A DNA stretch of 64,000 bases, taken from positions 404,621-468,620 of the forward strand of contig VZTG01001991.1 in the NCBI GenBank assembly GCA_013397845.1, read 5' to 3'. The notes beneath the pieces were generated by a model. The model saw nothing but the letters and a program-made list of their open reading frames with translations, did no database searches and was not told where the DNA came from. A program made the translations under genes and the position numbers. The DNA is from Melanocharis versteri. Lineage: Eukaryota; Chordata; Aves; Passeriformes; Melanocharitidae. Shown one piece after another: positions 11,461 through 22,486 of this stretch. The first letter of the stretch is position 1, and each line of letters starts with the position of its first letter.

Positions 11461-11880
11461 GCTCCCTCCCAGCAGCCGGGGCTTTAACGAGGAACATTCC
11501 CCTGCCCCAGCTTGTCCTGGGGCCGAATCTCATTAGCTCTGAGAGCACAGAGAGGAACAGAGGTGGCTCAGAAATGGCCCAGAGCGAACGGGCGCAGACG
11601 AGGGGAGGACAGATGCCAAAGCGATCCCTGCGCTGTTGTCCCCCGGCTTTGGGTGGCAGGAGGACAACGGGGGTGTTGTGCCACCACGGCTCCTTCATAC
11701 GGTGTCGCGGGCAGAGATTAGCTCATCTCGCAGTGACAGACAGAGCCTGGCCCGTGTTTTCTCCCAAACATCACCTTTCCCAAGGGGGAGAGCGTTGCCA
11801 CCCCGCCTGTCCCCGGCAATAAGTGTCACTTATCGCACGGAACCTTCTGGCAGCACTTCCCGGGAATGACAAGCAGCTGG
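11461..11880. promoter_or_regulatory. Weak CpG island
   Basis: I count 23 CpG dinucleotides in these 420 bases, with G+C above one half. That gives an observed/expected ratio of roughly 0.6-0.7, just over the classical island threshold, and CpG is sparse around it. CpG-rich unique DNA in birds often marks a promoter or other unmethylated regulatory element. No TATA box or clear first exon is visible, so the assignment and the direction of any transcription remain open. Confidence 0.35.
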
Positions 11881-13079
11881 AGGGAAAGAGCACAATGAGC
11901 CATTGAGGAGGGAGAGGAGAAAGCTTTTTGCCACAGGGCAGTGTCACAGGTCTTTCTGAAGCTGAAGGAAAGGTAATTAGAGGTCCTGGGTAATCTATTC
12001 CCCCCGCATCGCTGCAATGGAAAAAGGACCTCCGCAGCTTTTCCAAGGAATTTCACATCCTGCTGGAGACTCCCTTTGCTTTACCCATATGGAATTTCAG
12101 TGTAGTCCCCGGGCGTGAACACTGTGGGAAATAATTGCAGCACTTTTGCTGTACAATGGCTTCACAGATTTTTTGGTATTTCAAGTCTATCTTATTTGAT
12201 CTAATGTCTTCTGCCACCAAAAAAGCTGAACAGTCAGGTCAGACTTGGTGTGTAAGACATTAAGAACACCTGCCTGCTCTTGTGATATGGAATTAAATAT
12301 TCCTAATCCAATCATGAGTATTTTGGTAAAGGTACTGACACAAAAAAACCCCAACCCAAACAAATAAACCTGTTTCAGCGTCCCAGCCTGGATCTGTTGG
12401 AGTAAACATCCAAAATAAAGTTGTAAATTGAAGTGAAAACAAACAACCAAACAAAAACCAAACAAAAGTCAGTTTCACCTCAAAAATCCCTGCTGTAATC
12501 AAAGTTTGCAAAAAGTATCATAAAGGGATAAGTTGTCCTGAAATGGGAGGATATCAATCATGGTGGGAAAGGCAGTTGTCCTGGGATGAAAACACTTTAA
12601 AAAAAGAAGAGGTGACAAATTGATGAGTGAAGGAAAGCTAAGGAAGAAGTGGCTTATGGCACGCTGAAAGTGTTTGATATCTGCCAGGCACAACAGGTGT
12701 GTGTGGGAAGAACGATGTGTTCCCTTAAATCTGAAGGAGAAGGGAAGAGGAACAAAAGGGGAAAAAAAAAAAAGGACAGAAAATATGGAGCTAGTGGCTT
12801 TCAATATTTCCTGCAGAAGCAGCAGCAAGCTGAAGTGACAGATCCCTCCCAAGAACTTTCAAACACGTTGGAAGTGATTCCCTTCCCAGCAGCTCAAAGT
12901 CTGAGCAGACAAGGCACACAAAGGAAGGGGTGGAAAGGGGAATAATTCTCCAGAATTCGATGGAGAACGAAGGGATTCAGTTACTTGTCACACAGTAGCT
13001 CGTGTTTCAAACACCTCATCTCGCAGGCTGAGCAGTGAGGACCACCCCTTCTCCTGACAGGGTATTTTTAATTGCACTC

Positions 13080-13345
13080 CATTCACAGCGAAGGAAGGCT
13101 CTGTCACTGAGAAGTATTAATCCTCCTAATTAAGAGGAGTGCTTGAAAAGCAGTCAGGAAAACAGGCGGAGGAGTGAAAGGAGCTGAATCCCATCAGAAA
13201 TAAACACTGGACTTCTTGCTAAATATGACACTGCCATCAGGCAGAGCCCGCAGGGAGGGCAGGGCTGGGGGCACATCAGTGTTTCTTGAGGAGCATTAAA
13301 AGCCTGAGGAGCATTTTAATTTCGAGGGTATAAAAGCACCATGGA
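13080..13345 (+). promoter_or_regulatory. Candidate TATA-box core promoter with homeodomain-like sites
   Basis: A good TATA box, TATAAAAG, lies at 13329-13336. Upstream, at about 13110-13135, are a TAATCC (OTX/bicoid-type) core and a TAATTA core within CTCCTAATTAAGAGGAG, a near-symmetrical motif. A direct repeat of GAGGAGCATT occurs at about 13290-13316. An ATG at 13341 opens a 45-codon frame, but it is too close to the TATA box to be downstream of a standard start site. The motifs are seen. Promoter activity is inference and chance occurrence is quite possible. Confidence 0.2.
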
Positions 13346-14018
13346 GCCCCTCTGGAGTGGGGCACAGCAAGTGGGAGGCCTGAATGGAGCCCTTCAGCTC
13401 CCGCTGCCTGAAGCCAGGTCAGGCTCTTTTCTTGCCTCAGCCTCTACAGGAGAAACAACCAAAGCGGAAAAATCACCTTGAAATAAGAATCGAAACTCAA
13501 GACACGGAAAAACCAGCAAACATTTTGTAAATGCTTTGCCCTTTGCTTCTGTGACTCAACCCATGAATTAGGAGCATGGGAACCATCACCCTCATGAAAT
13601 GGTCGGACAGCTGAAGGAGAAGCAGCAGTGGGATGGTGCCTTGGAATCCTGATATTTTTTTATCTCCATTATCAGTGTCCTTGCAGATCAGCAGCTGCGT
13701 TGGCAGCTCACAAATCAGAACTAAGGAGATTTCCCCAACTTCAATGGGAATAAACATTTCCAAAGAGTGTTCTATTGGTGAATTGGGAGTCTTTGGGACT
13801 CTTCCTCTACAACTCCAGAGCACTTGGGATTTCCTCCTTAGCAATAAATATTCATGGTACCTTAGCAATAATTTGGGTCTAATTCTCCAAGTTGAGTAAA
13901 TCAAGTTCACATTTTCAAATCACGTTTTTAGTCTTCATTGTGTATTTATCAGACTTCCTGTTCTCATATTTTGGGTTTTTTTCCCTCCATCTTTTCAAGC
14001 TTGGTTCAGCCTTACTTT

Positions 14019-14124
14019 CACTTTTTTCCTTTTACTTTTTACATTTTTCCTTTAACTTTTTACACTTTTCCTTTAACTTTTTACATTTTTCCTTTTGCTT
14101 TTTACAGTTTTCCTTTTACTTCTC
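14019..14124. repeat. 21-bp T-rich minisatellite, five copies
   Basis: Five tandem units of about 21 bases, with the pattern ACATTTTTCCTTTAAC followed by T5, occupy the segment, with substitutions between units. Because 21 is a multiple of three, the array stays open in frame and produces a spurious repetitive Phe-rich 135-codon reading (13892-14299). It is a tandem repeat, not a protein gene. Confidence 0.9.
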
Positions 14125-16219
14125 GAGGTCTGCAGCAGCTTTTCCCCAGTGCTCTTGGGCTCTGCCATTGAAGATGGCTCAATCACCACCACTCAGATTC
14201 TGGATTCTTTATTTTACCAGCTTCCTTTATCTATTTATCCCTTTACCTCCTTTACTTATGATACACATTCCTGATATCTTTAACATTGGCTGTGAATAAA
14301 TTCCTGTCCTCTCCCATACTGGAGTCTGACCTCCACAACCACAAGTTCATTCCCCACTTCCCTTCAAATATCTATTTCTTCTTTTAAAACCACTCCAGAC
14401 TCACTTTTGCTGCTTGTATTATATCCCAAGTGCCTGAGAAAATGGAATTGCTCGGAAAGTTTTCTGCAGGAGGCATAAAAGCCTTTAAGTCCTTCCTTCC
14501 CCAGTTGGAACAATGAAATAAGGAAAGCCCTGTTGCCTCAGCCCTGCAAAGGCAGCAATTCACAAAATTACAGCAGGGTATGAAGGTCAGTAATGCAGCC
14601 AGTCCCCCTCAGCTGGAATTCCTGACACACAGGAGTCATTGTCCATCAGAAATGAGAAAAGAGAATTACTGAGGATTTCTTCCTCTCTCTGAGTAAACAA
14701 GGTCAGACACAAGATCCAAGAAAACCCCGAAGTCAGCAAAACAAAAAGGGATTGTGTTCTTCCAGGACAAATATGGTCAAAAGGAAAGGAGGAAAAGGCC
14801 TTTGGACCATGTGAAGGGAGAGCTTTCAAAGGCAACTTTTATTTCATTGTGATGCTATTTCAGCACAACTCAGTATCCCTGGCATTTCTAGAGGGAAAAA
14901 AAATTGAAAAGCCAAATAATTGCCGGAGAACTGAAGTTAAACAAACAAAATATTGATCCACATTCCCAGAAATGGATTTCAGTAAACTTTTTATTTGATC
15001 TTCTGAACTTTTAGGGTGAAAAAAAGCAGAAAAAAATCTTCAGTTAACACAATCTGGACTTTTGGGTCAAGTGGTTAAAAGATAGAGAATATATTTAACT
15101 AGAGGATTTCATTTAACCTCAAAGACATGGTTTCATCAGCGCCTCATAAGATTTTTCTTTCAGAATGTGTAGCTTTATATTTGAAACTCTAATATAAAGT
15201 GAAGTCTTAAAACATTGTTCGGAAAGTAACAACTCTTTTCTAAAACAGACGTTCCCTGAACAGTGCTGGTTCTCCCCATCTGAGCAGATAATCAGGAAAA
15301 TGTTCTGTGCTCATTAAAACAACTCAGCATCGGAATGAGGAGTTGAGATTATAAAAAACCTACATTTTCCACACACTCAAAGAAAAATCTGTAGCTGAAA
15401 ACTGGTGGAATTGTGTCACACCACTGAAAAACACCACAGCCTTCAATTGCTGGTATTTAGTTTGGATTATTTTTGTATTATCTTTAAATGCTGTTAGAAA
15501 AACCTTTGGGAGATGTGGGCTGAATTTCTATTTTTCTTACAGAAAGTCAATTTAATCAGCGAGGCAGAAAAAGATCAAATTAGAGTACAGCATTAGCAAA
15601 AATTTAAATATCATCTTTCTAGCATAACCCCATTTCAGGAAGCAGCACCGCTCTGCTCCCAGGAGGGCTGACATTTCAATATTTATGGGATCAAATGCTA
15701 ATGACAGAAGATTTGCTCAACCTTCTTTCCTCGACAAAAAATGACACAGTTCTGGAATGTCTCTCCCAGTATTTTAATTGTGCTTCCTTTCAAGCAGCAA
15801 TAATCAGGGATTTCTCCCGTTTTGCCTTTAGTGGAGGTCAGCAGGCTCAGCTCCATCAGATCGTGGCAAGGGCCTTGTCCACGCCCTCAGTGTGGGTTCA
15901 ATCCAAAGCTGGGTGAGGGGTTTTACAATAAAACATATCGATGAATCAACAGCTTTCCTGGTTTATCAGCTCCAACTGCTCCTTTGGATCACATTCTCGC
16001 TGACATCAAACTCACAACATCTCAGCTAATCTTGGAGCAGCCTGACAGTTAAGCTGATTTTACACTGATTTAACACAAATCTGAACAACCTGGGATCGCT
16101 CAGACTTCAAATGGGAGCTCAAGGTTGCTGTAGGTACATCAACTACTAAATAAATTCTTTAGTTATCAAGCACTGGAATGTTAATTTAGGGACAAAATGA
16201 TGTTTTAGGAACACATCTT

Positions 16220-16362
16220 CACAGAATCATGGAATGGTTTGGGCTGGAAGGGACCTTAAAATTCATCCCTTGCCACGGGCAGGGACACCTTCCACTGTCC
16301 CAGGTGGCTCCAAACCCTGTCCAACCTGGCCTTGGACACTGCCAGGGATCCAGGGCCAGCTT
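16220..16362 (-). mobile_element. CR1 LINE 3' end fragment
   Basis: In reverse complement this is the standard CR1 terminus. The ACAGAATCATGGAATGG end at 16220 is the inverted octamer tail, followed by GGGCAGGGACACCTTCCACT and TGGCCTTGGACACTGCCAGG blocks. It is about 140 bases, heavily 5'-truncated and non-coding. Confidence 0.92.
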
Positions 16363-17689
16363 CCTTGGCCCCTATGAGGAAAACACAACATGATCCTAAA
16401 ATTAAGCCTGAAATATTACACATGTTCAACGGGCAAGACACAGCAGATGTTGAGCCGGCAATTCTTCCATTCTGGAAAAGCTTGGGATTGTCACTCCAGA
16501 GCAAGCGAGTTCACCTCCCAGGGGAGTCGTTGCTGATTAAGGTGGTCGTGCCCAGTGAACTGGCAGGGTTTGATGTCTCAGAGCACGGTGGATAAACAGC
16601 TCCTTGGAAAATGAACCTTTGCCTACCTGGCACGGTTAAGGTGACACAACCCCCCCGCATTAATCCTTTCCTTCCCCGTGGGAGAGGCATAGAAACAGTC
16701 AGCTCCCTGCTGATATTGATAAAACACACTCATAATCCAAGTTTCTCATTAACACATTGATTTCACATGGTAACTTTTCCTTTTCTCTGGTTGTCTCTGC
16801 AGGAATTAGGAATCTACTGCTGCTCAAGTCCTCCTCTGATAGAGTTGTGTTATATATGGCAAAAAAGGCACCAAATATCTGCAAGAAGCCCTGGATGGAT
16901 TCAAACAAGCAGGTAAAAAACTACTGGAGTGATTCCCCTCTCTGCTCTCATCTGATCCCTTCTTGCTTCCTCCACTGAGGTCTTCAGCAGCACTGCAGAG
17001 TTCCCCCAAAACAACAACCTGAGCTGAAACAGTTCTTAATCACCTTTTCAACATTCAAAACAGCAAATTCAGCCCCTAAATATCTCCAGGGCCCCGGGCT
17101 GGCATTCAGAGAGGTGCCTAGAACACCTTATTCAACTGAGACCACTCTTCCCTGTGAGTTTTTATGGGTCAAGTCACAGCTGTGGGTAGAAAAACTTGCT
17201 CATTTATTCTTCTTGGATGTTGTGATCTTACAGGCTCTAAGTATGTTCCTCATTAGAGGTGACATTTGAATTTCAAGGGGTGGTGGATGCTGCTGCTTTG
17301 TTTTCTGCTCTATTTTTATAGCCATTTCCACTGAGTTGTTTTTTAAAGTGACTTTAGTGTTTGATGTGTTCAAGCAGAACAGGATGTAGAGTAAAATTCA
17401 TGTATGTAAATGCATATATCCTTTCATTTGCTGAAAGAAAGTCACATATCCCTATCCACTGTTCATTCTAAGCACAAATACAATTTATTAATCAATAACA
17501 GAGGCAAAAGAACCCAACAGAATCTACCTGGATGCATTACGGAGCAAATGATTGCCCCAAAACACCCTGCCCACAAGATGAGCTTTTCCTCCTCCTGGCA
17601 CACCTCAAAGAAGGCCTTTCATCATGGGACAGAATGTCAAAGGTTTTCAAATGATTAAAGGCAAGAACAAATCACAATTCTTCCTCCTT

Positions 17690-17708
17690 CCCCCCCCCCA
17701 AAAAAAAA
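17690..17708. repeat. Adjacent poly-C and poly-A tracts
   Basis: Ten C residues run directly into nine A residues. Such junctions are prone to length error in sequencing and to slippage in vivo. No function is inferred. Confidence 0.9.
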
Positions 17709-17780
17709 GATTAATGTAAAGCACCTTGGGATTTATCTGCATAAAAAGGTTGGTACAAAATAATTCTTGTAAAAGCGCTT

Positions 17781-17803
17781 GACAGCGTTTGTCAAACGCT
17801 GTC
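17781..17803. other. Perfect 11-bp-arm palindrome
   Basis: GACAGCGTTTG and its exact complement CAAACGCTGTC flank a single central T (17792), giving a 23-base near-palindrome with one CpG in each arm. It lies in unique AT-rich DNA without any recognised transposon. It could be a binding site for a dimeric factor, a cruciform-forming site, or the ends of two abutting inverted repeats. Confidence 0.95.
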
Positions 17804-19297
17804 CTCTGAATAGGTGACATCTCTATTAAAACCCCTCTCCTTCAGGATTCCATTCAGCAGCAGTAAATGGGAAGTGTCAGGCAGTCACAATATATTCCCA
17901 GCTGATGCAACTCAAAAAGAATCCAACGCAGATTCCAGCAGGCTGATTCCAGCAGGCTTCAGATGCACTTCTAAAACACTTTCCTGAAAGCCTGGCTTTT
18001 TATTTGCTGACAGATGCTTTCATGGTCCTGCTGGGTTCTGAAGCTGGCAAAGAGCAACCGCCCAGGCAGAGGCTGCACGGGCAGAATAAGCACAGTGAAT
18101 AAAACCTCGTGTTTTGAATGAAACTTGAGCACTTTTGCCAGTATCAACAGGTACCACACCATTGTTTCCTGGAGATTCATCTGCTTGTGTAAGCTGTCCC
18201 AGTTCTCCCTGGCAGGAAAGGGAAAGCTGCTTTCAAATTTCACCTACGTCAGCACCAACGAGGAGCAACACCACAAAAACAGAATTAGTTCCAGTTTATA
18301 TCAAGATTACGGAGGTTGAAGCCCTTGAAATTTCAATTTTCCAGTCAGTGAAATGAAGACAGCAAGCAATACTTGCCTACCTTAGGAGGGATTTGGGCTG
18401 ACACATTAACATTTGCCCAGCATTCACAAACTTCCAGCTCAAATAATTCACATATTCTAAATTTGCCTGGAGTTCATCCTGTGCCTAATGCCAGTGATTT
18501 CAATCACCTCGCACCAGAAGACGTTTGGTCAGCTTTTTTTTTGCCTGGAACACGCTATTTTCTGCTGCTGTGGCCAAATACAACACGGCCAGCTCCCGTG
18601 GCACCCAGCCAGCCCCAGGGCTCCTCACCTGGCAGCAAGCCCCCAGTGCCAGCTCAGCGGCCTCAGTGCATCTCCCCACATGAAAAACAAGAAACCACAA
18701 GGAACTCGAGCTGAATTTCATTTCCCTTCTCACTTTCCAGCCTGTAAGAGTGAGGGATTTTTGATTCAGGCTTTTAATTAAAGTTTCCCTTCTACCGCTG
18801 CACCGGGTTAGCCCTGGAGCCGTTCTTTGGCTTGCGTGGCACCTGTAGAGCCAAGAACTGGAGATTCCTGGAATACAGGAATGTGTCAGGCTGGAAAGGG
18901 TGAGCAGGATGGCTGCTGGTGAGGCTGGATCAAAGCAGACACACAAAGGTTGGGCTGCATTCTCCCTTGTCCATGTGCAGGATCACCAGGAGTGCGAGAA
19001 GGAACAGGAATGCAGAAGTCGGCACTCAGTTTAAGAAAACAAATTCACACATGGATTTTAAGTCACAAAACCATATTAAAAATGTACTTTTCTTTGCAAA
19101 ACTGTAGTATTGAATTACCACCGTTGGCTGTTGCTGAAATCCCCCATCAGTGCCTCAGTTTACCTCTTCAGAATTCAACTTGGGCTTTAGCTTCTCCTGC
19201 ACTCCTGTGCTGGACCAGAGACCCCCAGTCACATTACTGAGCTGTTCCCTGCCTGTGCTCTGGCTGTGTGGGACTGAGATCCCGGTTCTGCACGACA

Positions 19298-19645
19298 GAG
19301 TCACAGAATCCCAGGATGGGACAGGCTGGAAGGGACCACAGGGGGTCATTTGGTCCCACATGCCCGCTCCAGCAGGGCCATCCCAGAGCACACGGCATGG
19401 GATTGTGTCCACACAGCTCTGGGATATCCCCGGGGAGGAGACTCCAGCCTCTCTCTGGTCTCTGCTCAGGGCTGGGCACTGCCCAGGGCAGAAGTTGTGC
19501 CTCCTGTGCAGGGGAATTGCTGGGCTCAGTCCCTGCCCGTGGCTCTGGGGCCACTGCTGGGCCTGGAGCAGAGCCTGGGCCCTGCCTGAGCCCTCCCTGC
19601 ACACAGGGACAGATGTTGATCCCTCCTCTCTGACCAGTTCAGGAC
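19298..19645 (-). mobile_element. CR1 LINE 3' end fragment
   Basis: Reverse-complemented CR1 terminus starting with GTCACAGAATCCCAGGATGG at the tail side, followed by the GGCTGGAAGGGACC block and about 300 bases of GC-rich CR1 body. This subfamily differs from the short copies and retains more upstream sequence. Overlapping frames of 177, 182 and 122 codons across it reflect its GC-richness and are not genes. Confidence 0.85.
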
Positions 19646-21162
19646 TCATGATACAAAAAAACCTCTGCCAGATCACACTAACAAGCAATACTTATTAAAC
19701 CAGTTAAAATATCTTTTAAAAGATCAGCAGAGAAAGAGGCAATGTTATTTCTTCTCTCCTACAGCTTCCTAACCTGGGTGAGGGAAACAAGTCCAGAGCT
19801 CAGGAAACATCTCTCAAGAAGGCAAAACTACAGTTAGTGGCTGTTCCTGGGCTATTCTGGAGGTTCATCATCTGCTCATCTATAAAACCATTAAGAATTA
19901 AGAGGTTTGAAGACACTACAATAGCAGGGAAGAGTTGATGGAAATGGGGTCTCCCTCTTGAGCTGGTTGCCAGCTGAATCCAACAGCCACACTTAATTTA
20001 TTTTGCCACCAAATGGCAAAACGAACCCATTACAATGTTTTAGCAGAATTTTATGGAGCAAGTGACATGTGTTGGGGATTAAAACGAATGAAAGAGAACC
20101 AAAACCTCATAATTTTGGAACATCGTGTCCTGGAACACAAGAGAAAATTTGGACCTAAAAATCAAGATTCATTTTCACAGCAAGTATTTCCCATTTGCTG
20201 CCAAAGAAGACAAAGAGAAAATAGGAGAGTTAATGAAAAATAAGCCAAACCCACAACGTCAGTACGAAATAGGGGCATGGATGATACCTAAAAGTGAATT
20301 ACAACCTTTTGGCTGTGTTGTTTTCTGAAAGAGGCCACACATGAAGCAGCCGCACAAAAGCTGGGACTGTGATGCTGCAGGAAATGGATGCATTGGAGGG
20401 GTGAGGTATGAAGAAGGGCTGGAACCTTTTACTGAGACAAAAATACTCTGCAGCTGGGCCTGGTGAACCCCAAAATGTAGGAATATATGGACTTCTGTGT
20501 AGTACCGGGCCACTGATAAATTGGGAAGCACATGAATGCAGAATTAGCATATTTAACAACAGAATGATGACAAACTGTGATAATCAGGACACTCCTTGTT
20601 TGATGGGAGGCCCTGGCTGGTTCCTCAGGCTGCATTTAAGCCCAGGTGGTCACAATTTACCCAAAGCCACTGAGCAGTAGGATTTTACCACTAAATACTG
20701 CGAGGATTTATCTTCAGACCAAGTTGAAGTCCTTCCACTCCCAACCAAAACATTTTACATCTCCCAATCATTCTTTCCATGGAAAAGTCCTTAATTTTTC
20801 CCATTCAGAGGAAGAGCTTCAACCAAAGGGCTGGACTGATGGATACAGAGAATATTCAGAGCTATAATGAGGAGCTTTGCCATAGGGCCAGTAATTTTTA
20901 AACAAGGAGCTTAAATTCTTCATGGGTCAATTCAGGAATCAGTCATGAACAACCCCAAATCACTCCCCAGCTGTCAGCACGTGGCTCCTTGAACCAGCTA
21001 AATGGAGATGAGGTTAATTCGATAGAAGAAAAGCTCTGCAGGTCAGTCCATATGCACATGAACCTTTTTACTTCATGAACTATCCCTGCAGGCAAGCTCT
21101 TTTCAAATTAGATTTTACCCCCTGAGGAATGTCCATTCCTCTACCTATATCCCCTTCCTATA
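19646..21162. other. Unique AT-rich non-coding sequence
   Basis: No recognised repeat, RNA gene or exon. Frames of 76-90 codons on both strands overlap one another and show no known motif. Confidence 0.55.
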
Positions 21163-21472
21163 AATCAGAGAATCCTTCAGGTTGGAAAAGACATCTAAAA
21201 TAGAGTTCAGCTGTTAACCCAGCACTGCCACGTTCACATTGAGCCATAGGTCCAAGTGCCACATTCACGTGTTATTTGAACATTTCCAGGGATGGTTATT
21301 CCACCACTTCCCTGGGCAGCTGGTTCCAATGTGTGACCGCTCTTTCAGTGAAGGAGTTTTTCCTAATATCCCACCTAATCCTCCCCTGGTACAACCTGGG
21401 GCCATTCCCTCCCACCCTGTCACTGGATCTGAGAGAGGATCTCGGCACCAACCTCACTGCACCTCCCAGCTG
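21163..21472 (-). mobile_element. CR1 LINE 3' end fragment
   Basis: Inverted CR1 terminus. ATCAGAGAATCCTTCAGG at the tail side is followed by the CCACTTCCCTGGGCAGCTG block and the TCCCACCTAATCCTCCCCTG block. These correspond to the end of the CR1 reverse-transcriptase frame and its 3' region, read on the minus strand. The frame is broken. The copy ends about 90 bases before the CpG island at 21.56 kb. Confidence 0.9.
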
Positions 21473-21558
21473 CGCTCTGAGTGAATGATCAACCCACAGT
21501 TCCTGCGTTCAGCGTAAAATTGCTGCCGGGGGCAGGAGAAGAAATGAGACCCTGGGTT

Positions 21559-21760
21559 CGCCAGACAACATAAATCATCCGTAAATCTCGTCAGAGCGTA
21601 GGAAAGAGGGGAGGGCCGAGCAGAGGCCGCGGAGGTGACGGGCGGAGGTGGCGATGTCCCCGCGCTCCGGCCGCGCTCCGGGCCACGGGCGCTGGCCGCG
21701 GTGCTGAAACACCGAGCGCGGCTGTCCCGGCACCGACAGGACACCCCGGGCGCGGGGTCT
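21559..21760. promoter_or_regulatory. Strong CpG island
   Basis: I count about 28 CpG dinucleotides in 200 bases, with G+C around two thirds. CpG is thus at or above expectation, by far the densest in the window and in sharp contrast with its flanks. It is unique sequence, not part of the CR1 copy on its left, and it stops exactly where the 10-bp array begins. CpG islands typically mark promoters. No TATA box or recognisable first exon is visible, and both strands give open frames (80 plus, 107 minus) only because stop codons are rare in such GC-rich DNA. Confidence 0.6.
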
Positions 21761-21875
21761 TCATCAATCTTCATCAATCTTCATCAATCTCCATCAGTCT
21801 TCATCAATCTTCATCAGTCTCCATCAGTCTTCATCAATCTCCATCAGTCTTCATCAATCTTCATCAATCTTCATT
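21758..21875. repeat. 10-bp minisatellite, about 11 copies
   Basis: From 21761 onward eleven consecutive units of exactly 10 bases can be written as TCATCAATCT or the variants CCATCAGTCT and TCATCAGTCT, followed by a degenerate TCATTAACGA. The variant units are interspersed rather than sorted. Each unit carries an ATCAAT/ATTGAT or closely related core, so the cores repeat about once per DNA helical turn. The array directly abuts the CpG island. Confidence 0.97.
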
Positions 21876-22429
21876 AACGAACATTCACCTGCACCCACGG
21901 TGACCCTGAGTCCCGTGTCCAGTCTACTCGCCACGTTTTAAAACAGCTGCACCCCAACATCTGCCCACAAAGGAACTGCTGAGATGAGACAGAATCCATC
22001 TTTTCCCCTGTCATATCTACAAAGGGATTCCTGGGACTCATCACCAAAAGGAAAGCTGCACCTTGGAGCTTTATCCATACCCCAAACTGACCTAGTGCAC
22101 CTGAAATCCCCATTTCTCCCCAGTCCTGCAGAGGTTTTGGGAGCAGGGAACCACTCACAACATCAGAATGGTTTTTCAGTGTGAAATTTATCTGTGGCAC
22201 TTGAGATGAAGCTTCAAGGGCCATAAGAGCACCAGTAAAAAATGAAATTTTCTTGATGCATCTTTAACATGAGGAAAGAACAATCTAAAACCAATCCTGC
22301 TTTTCAAATACAGTTCACACTGTAACAGTAGAAGTAGTTATAACACACTCCCAATTTACCAAAGGTCTTAATGAATCCATCATAAGCATCAAGATTTAAC
22401 TGAAAACAAGGAATTTTATTAATTGGCTT

Positions 22430-22486
22430 AAAAATCAAAATTGAAAATTAAAAAATTAAATTAAAAAATTAAAAATTAAAATTTTG
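22430..22486. repeat. A/T low-complexity tract
   Basis: An AAATTAAAAAATTAAA-like tract with almost no G or C. It is low-complexity DNA with no further function visible. Confidence 0.9.

Larger units (their letters stand above)
9473..16219. other. 6.7-kb stretch without recognised interspersed repeats
   Basis: No CR1, LTR or gene is recognised across this interval, a contrast with the CR1-dense flanks. It holds the weak CpG island at 11461-11880, the TATA/homeodomain cluster at 13.1-13.35 kb and the minisatellite at 14.02-14.12 kb. The longest frames are about 137 codons, without recognisable domains. Low repeat content can reflect regulatory constraint, but I cannot measure conservation here. 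Confidence 0.5.
16363..19297. other. Unique non-coding sequence
   Basis: No repeat family or RNA gene is recognised. It contains a C10/A9 mononucleotide junction at 17690-17708, the palindrome at 17781-17803, a 14-base direct repeat (GATTCCAGCAGGCT) at about 17931-17958, and an exon-like segment at 16803-16912 discussed under findings. Frames of up to 148 codons here lack recognisable domains. Confidence 0.55.

Noticed and set aside
13892..14299. Phe-rich repetitive 135-codon frame
   Set aside because: It is a translation of the 21-bp T-rich minisatellite, kept open because the unit length is a multiple of three.
21454..21877. Arg/Ala/Pro-rich frames on both strands (107 minus, 80 plus) over the CpG island
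   Set aside because: High G+C makes stop codons rare on both strands. Part of each frame is the 10-bp array, and neither resembles a known protein. The island itself is kept as a regulatory candidate.
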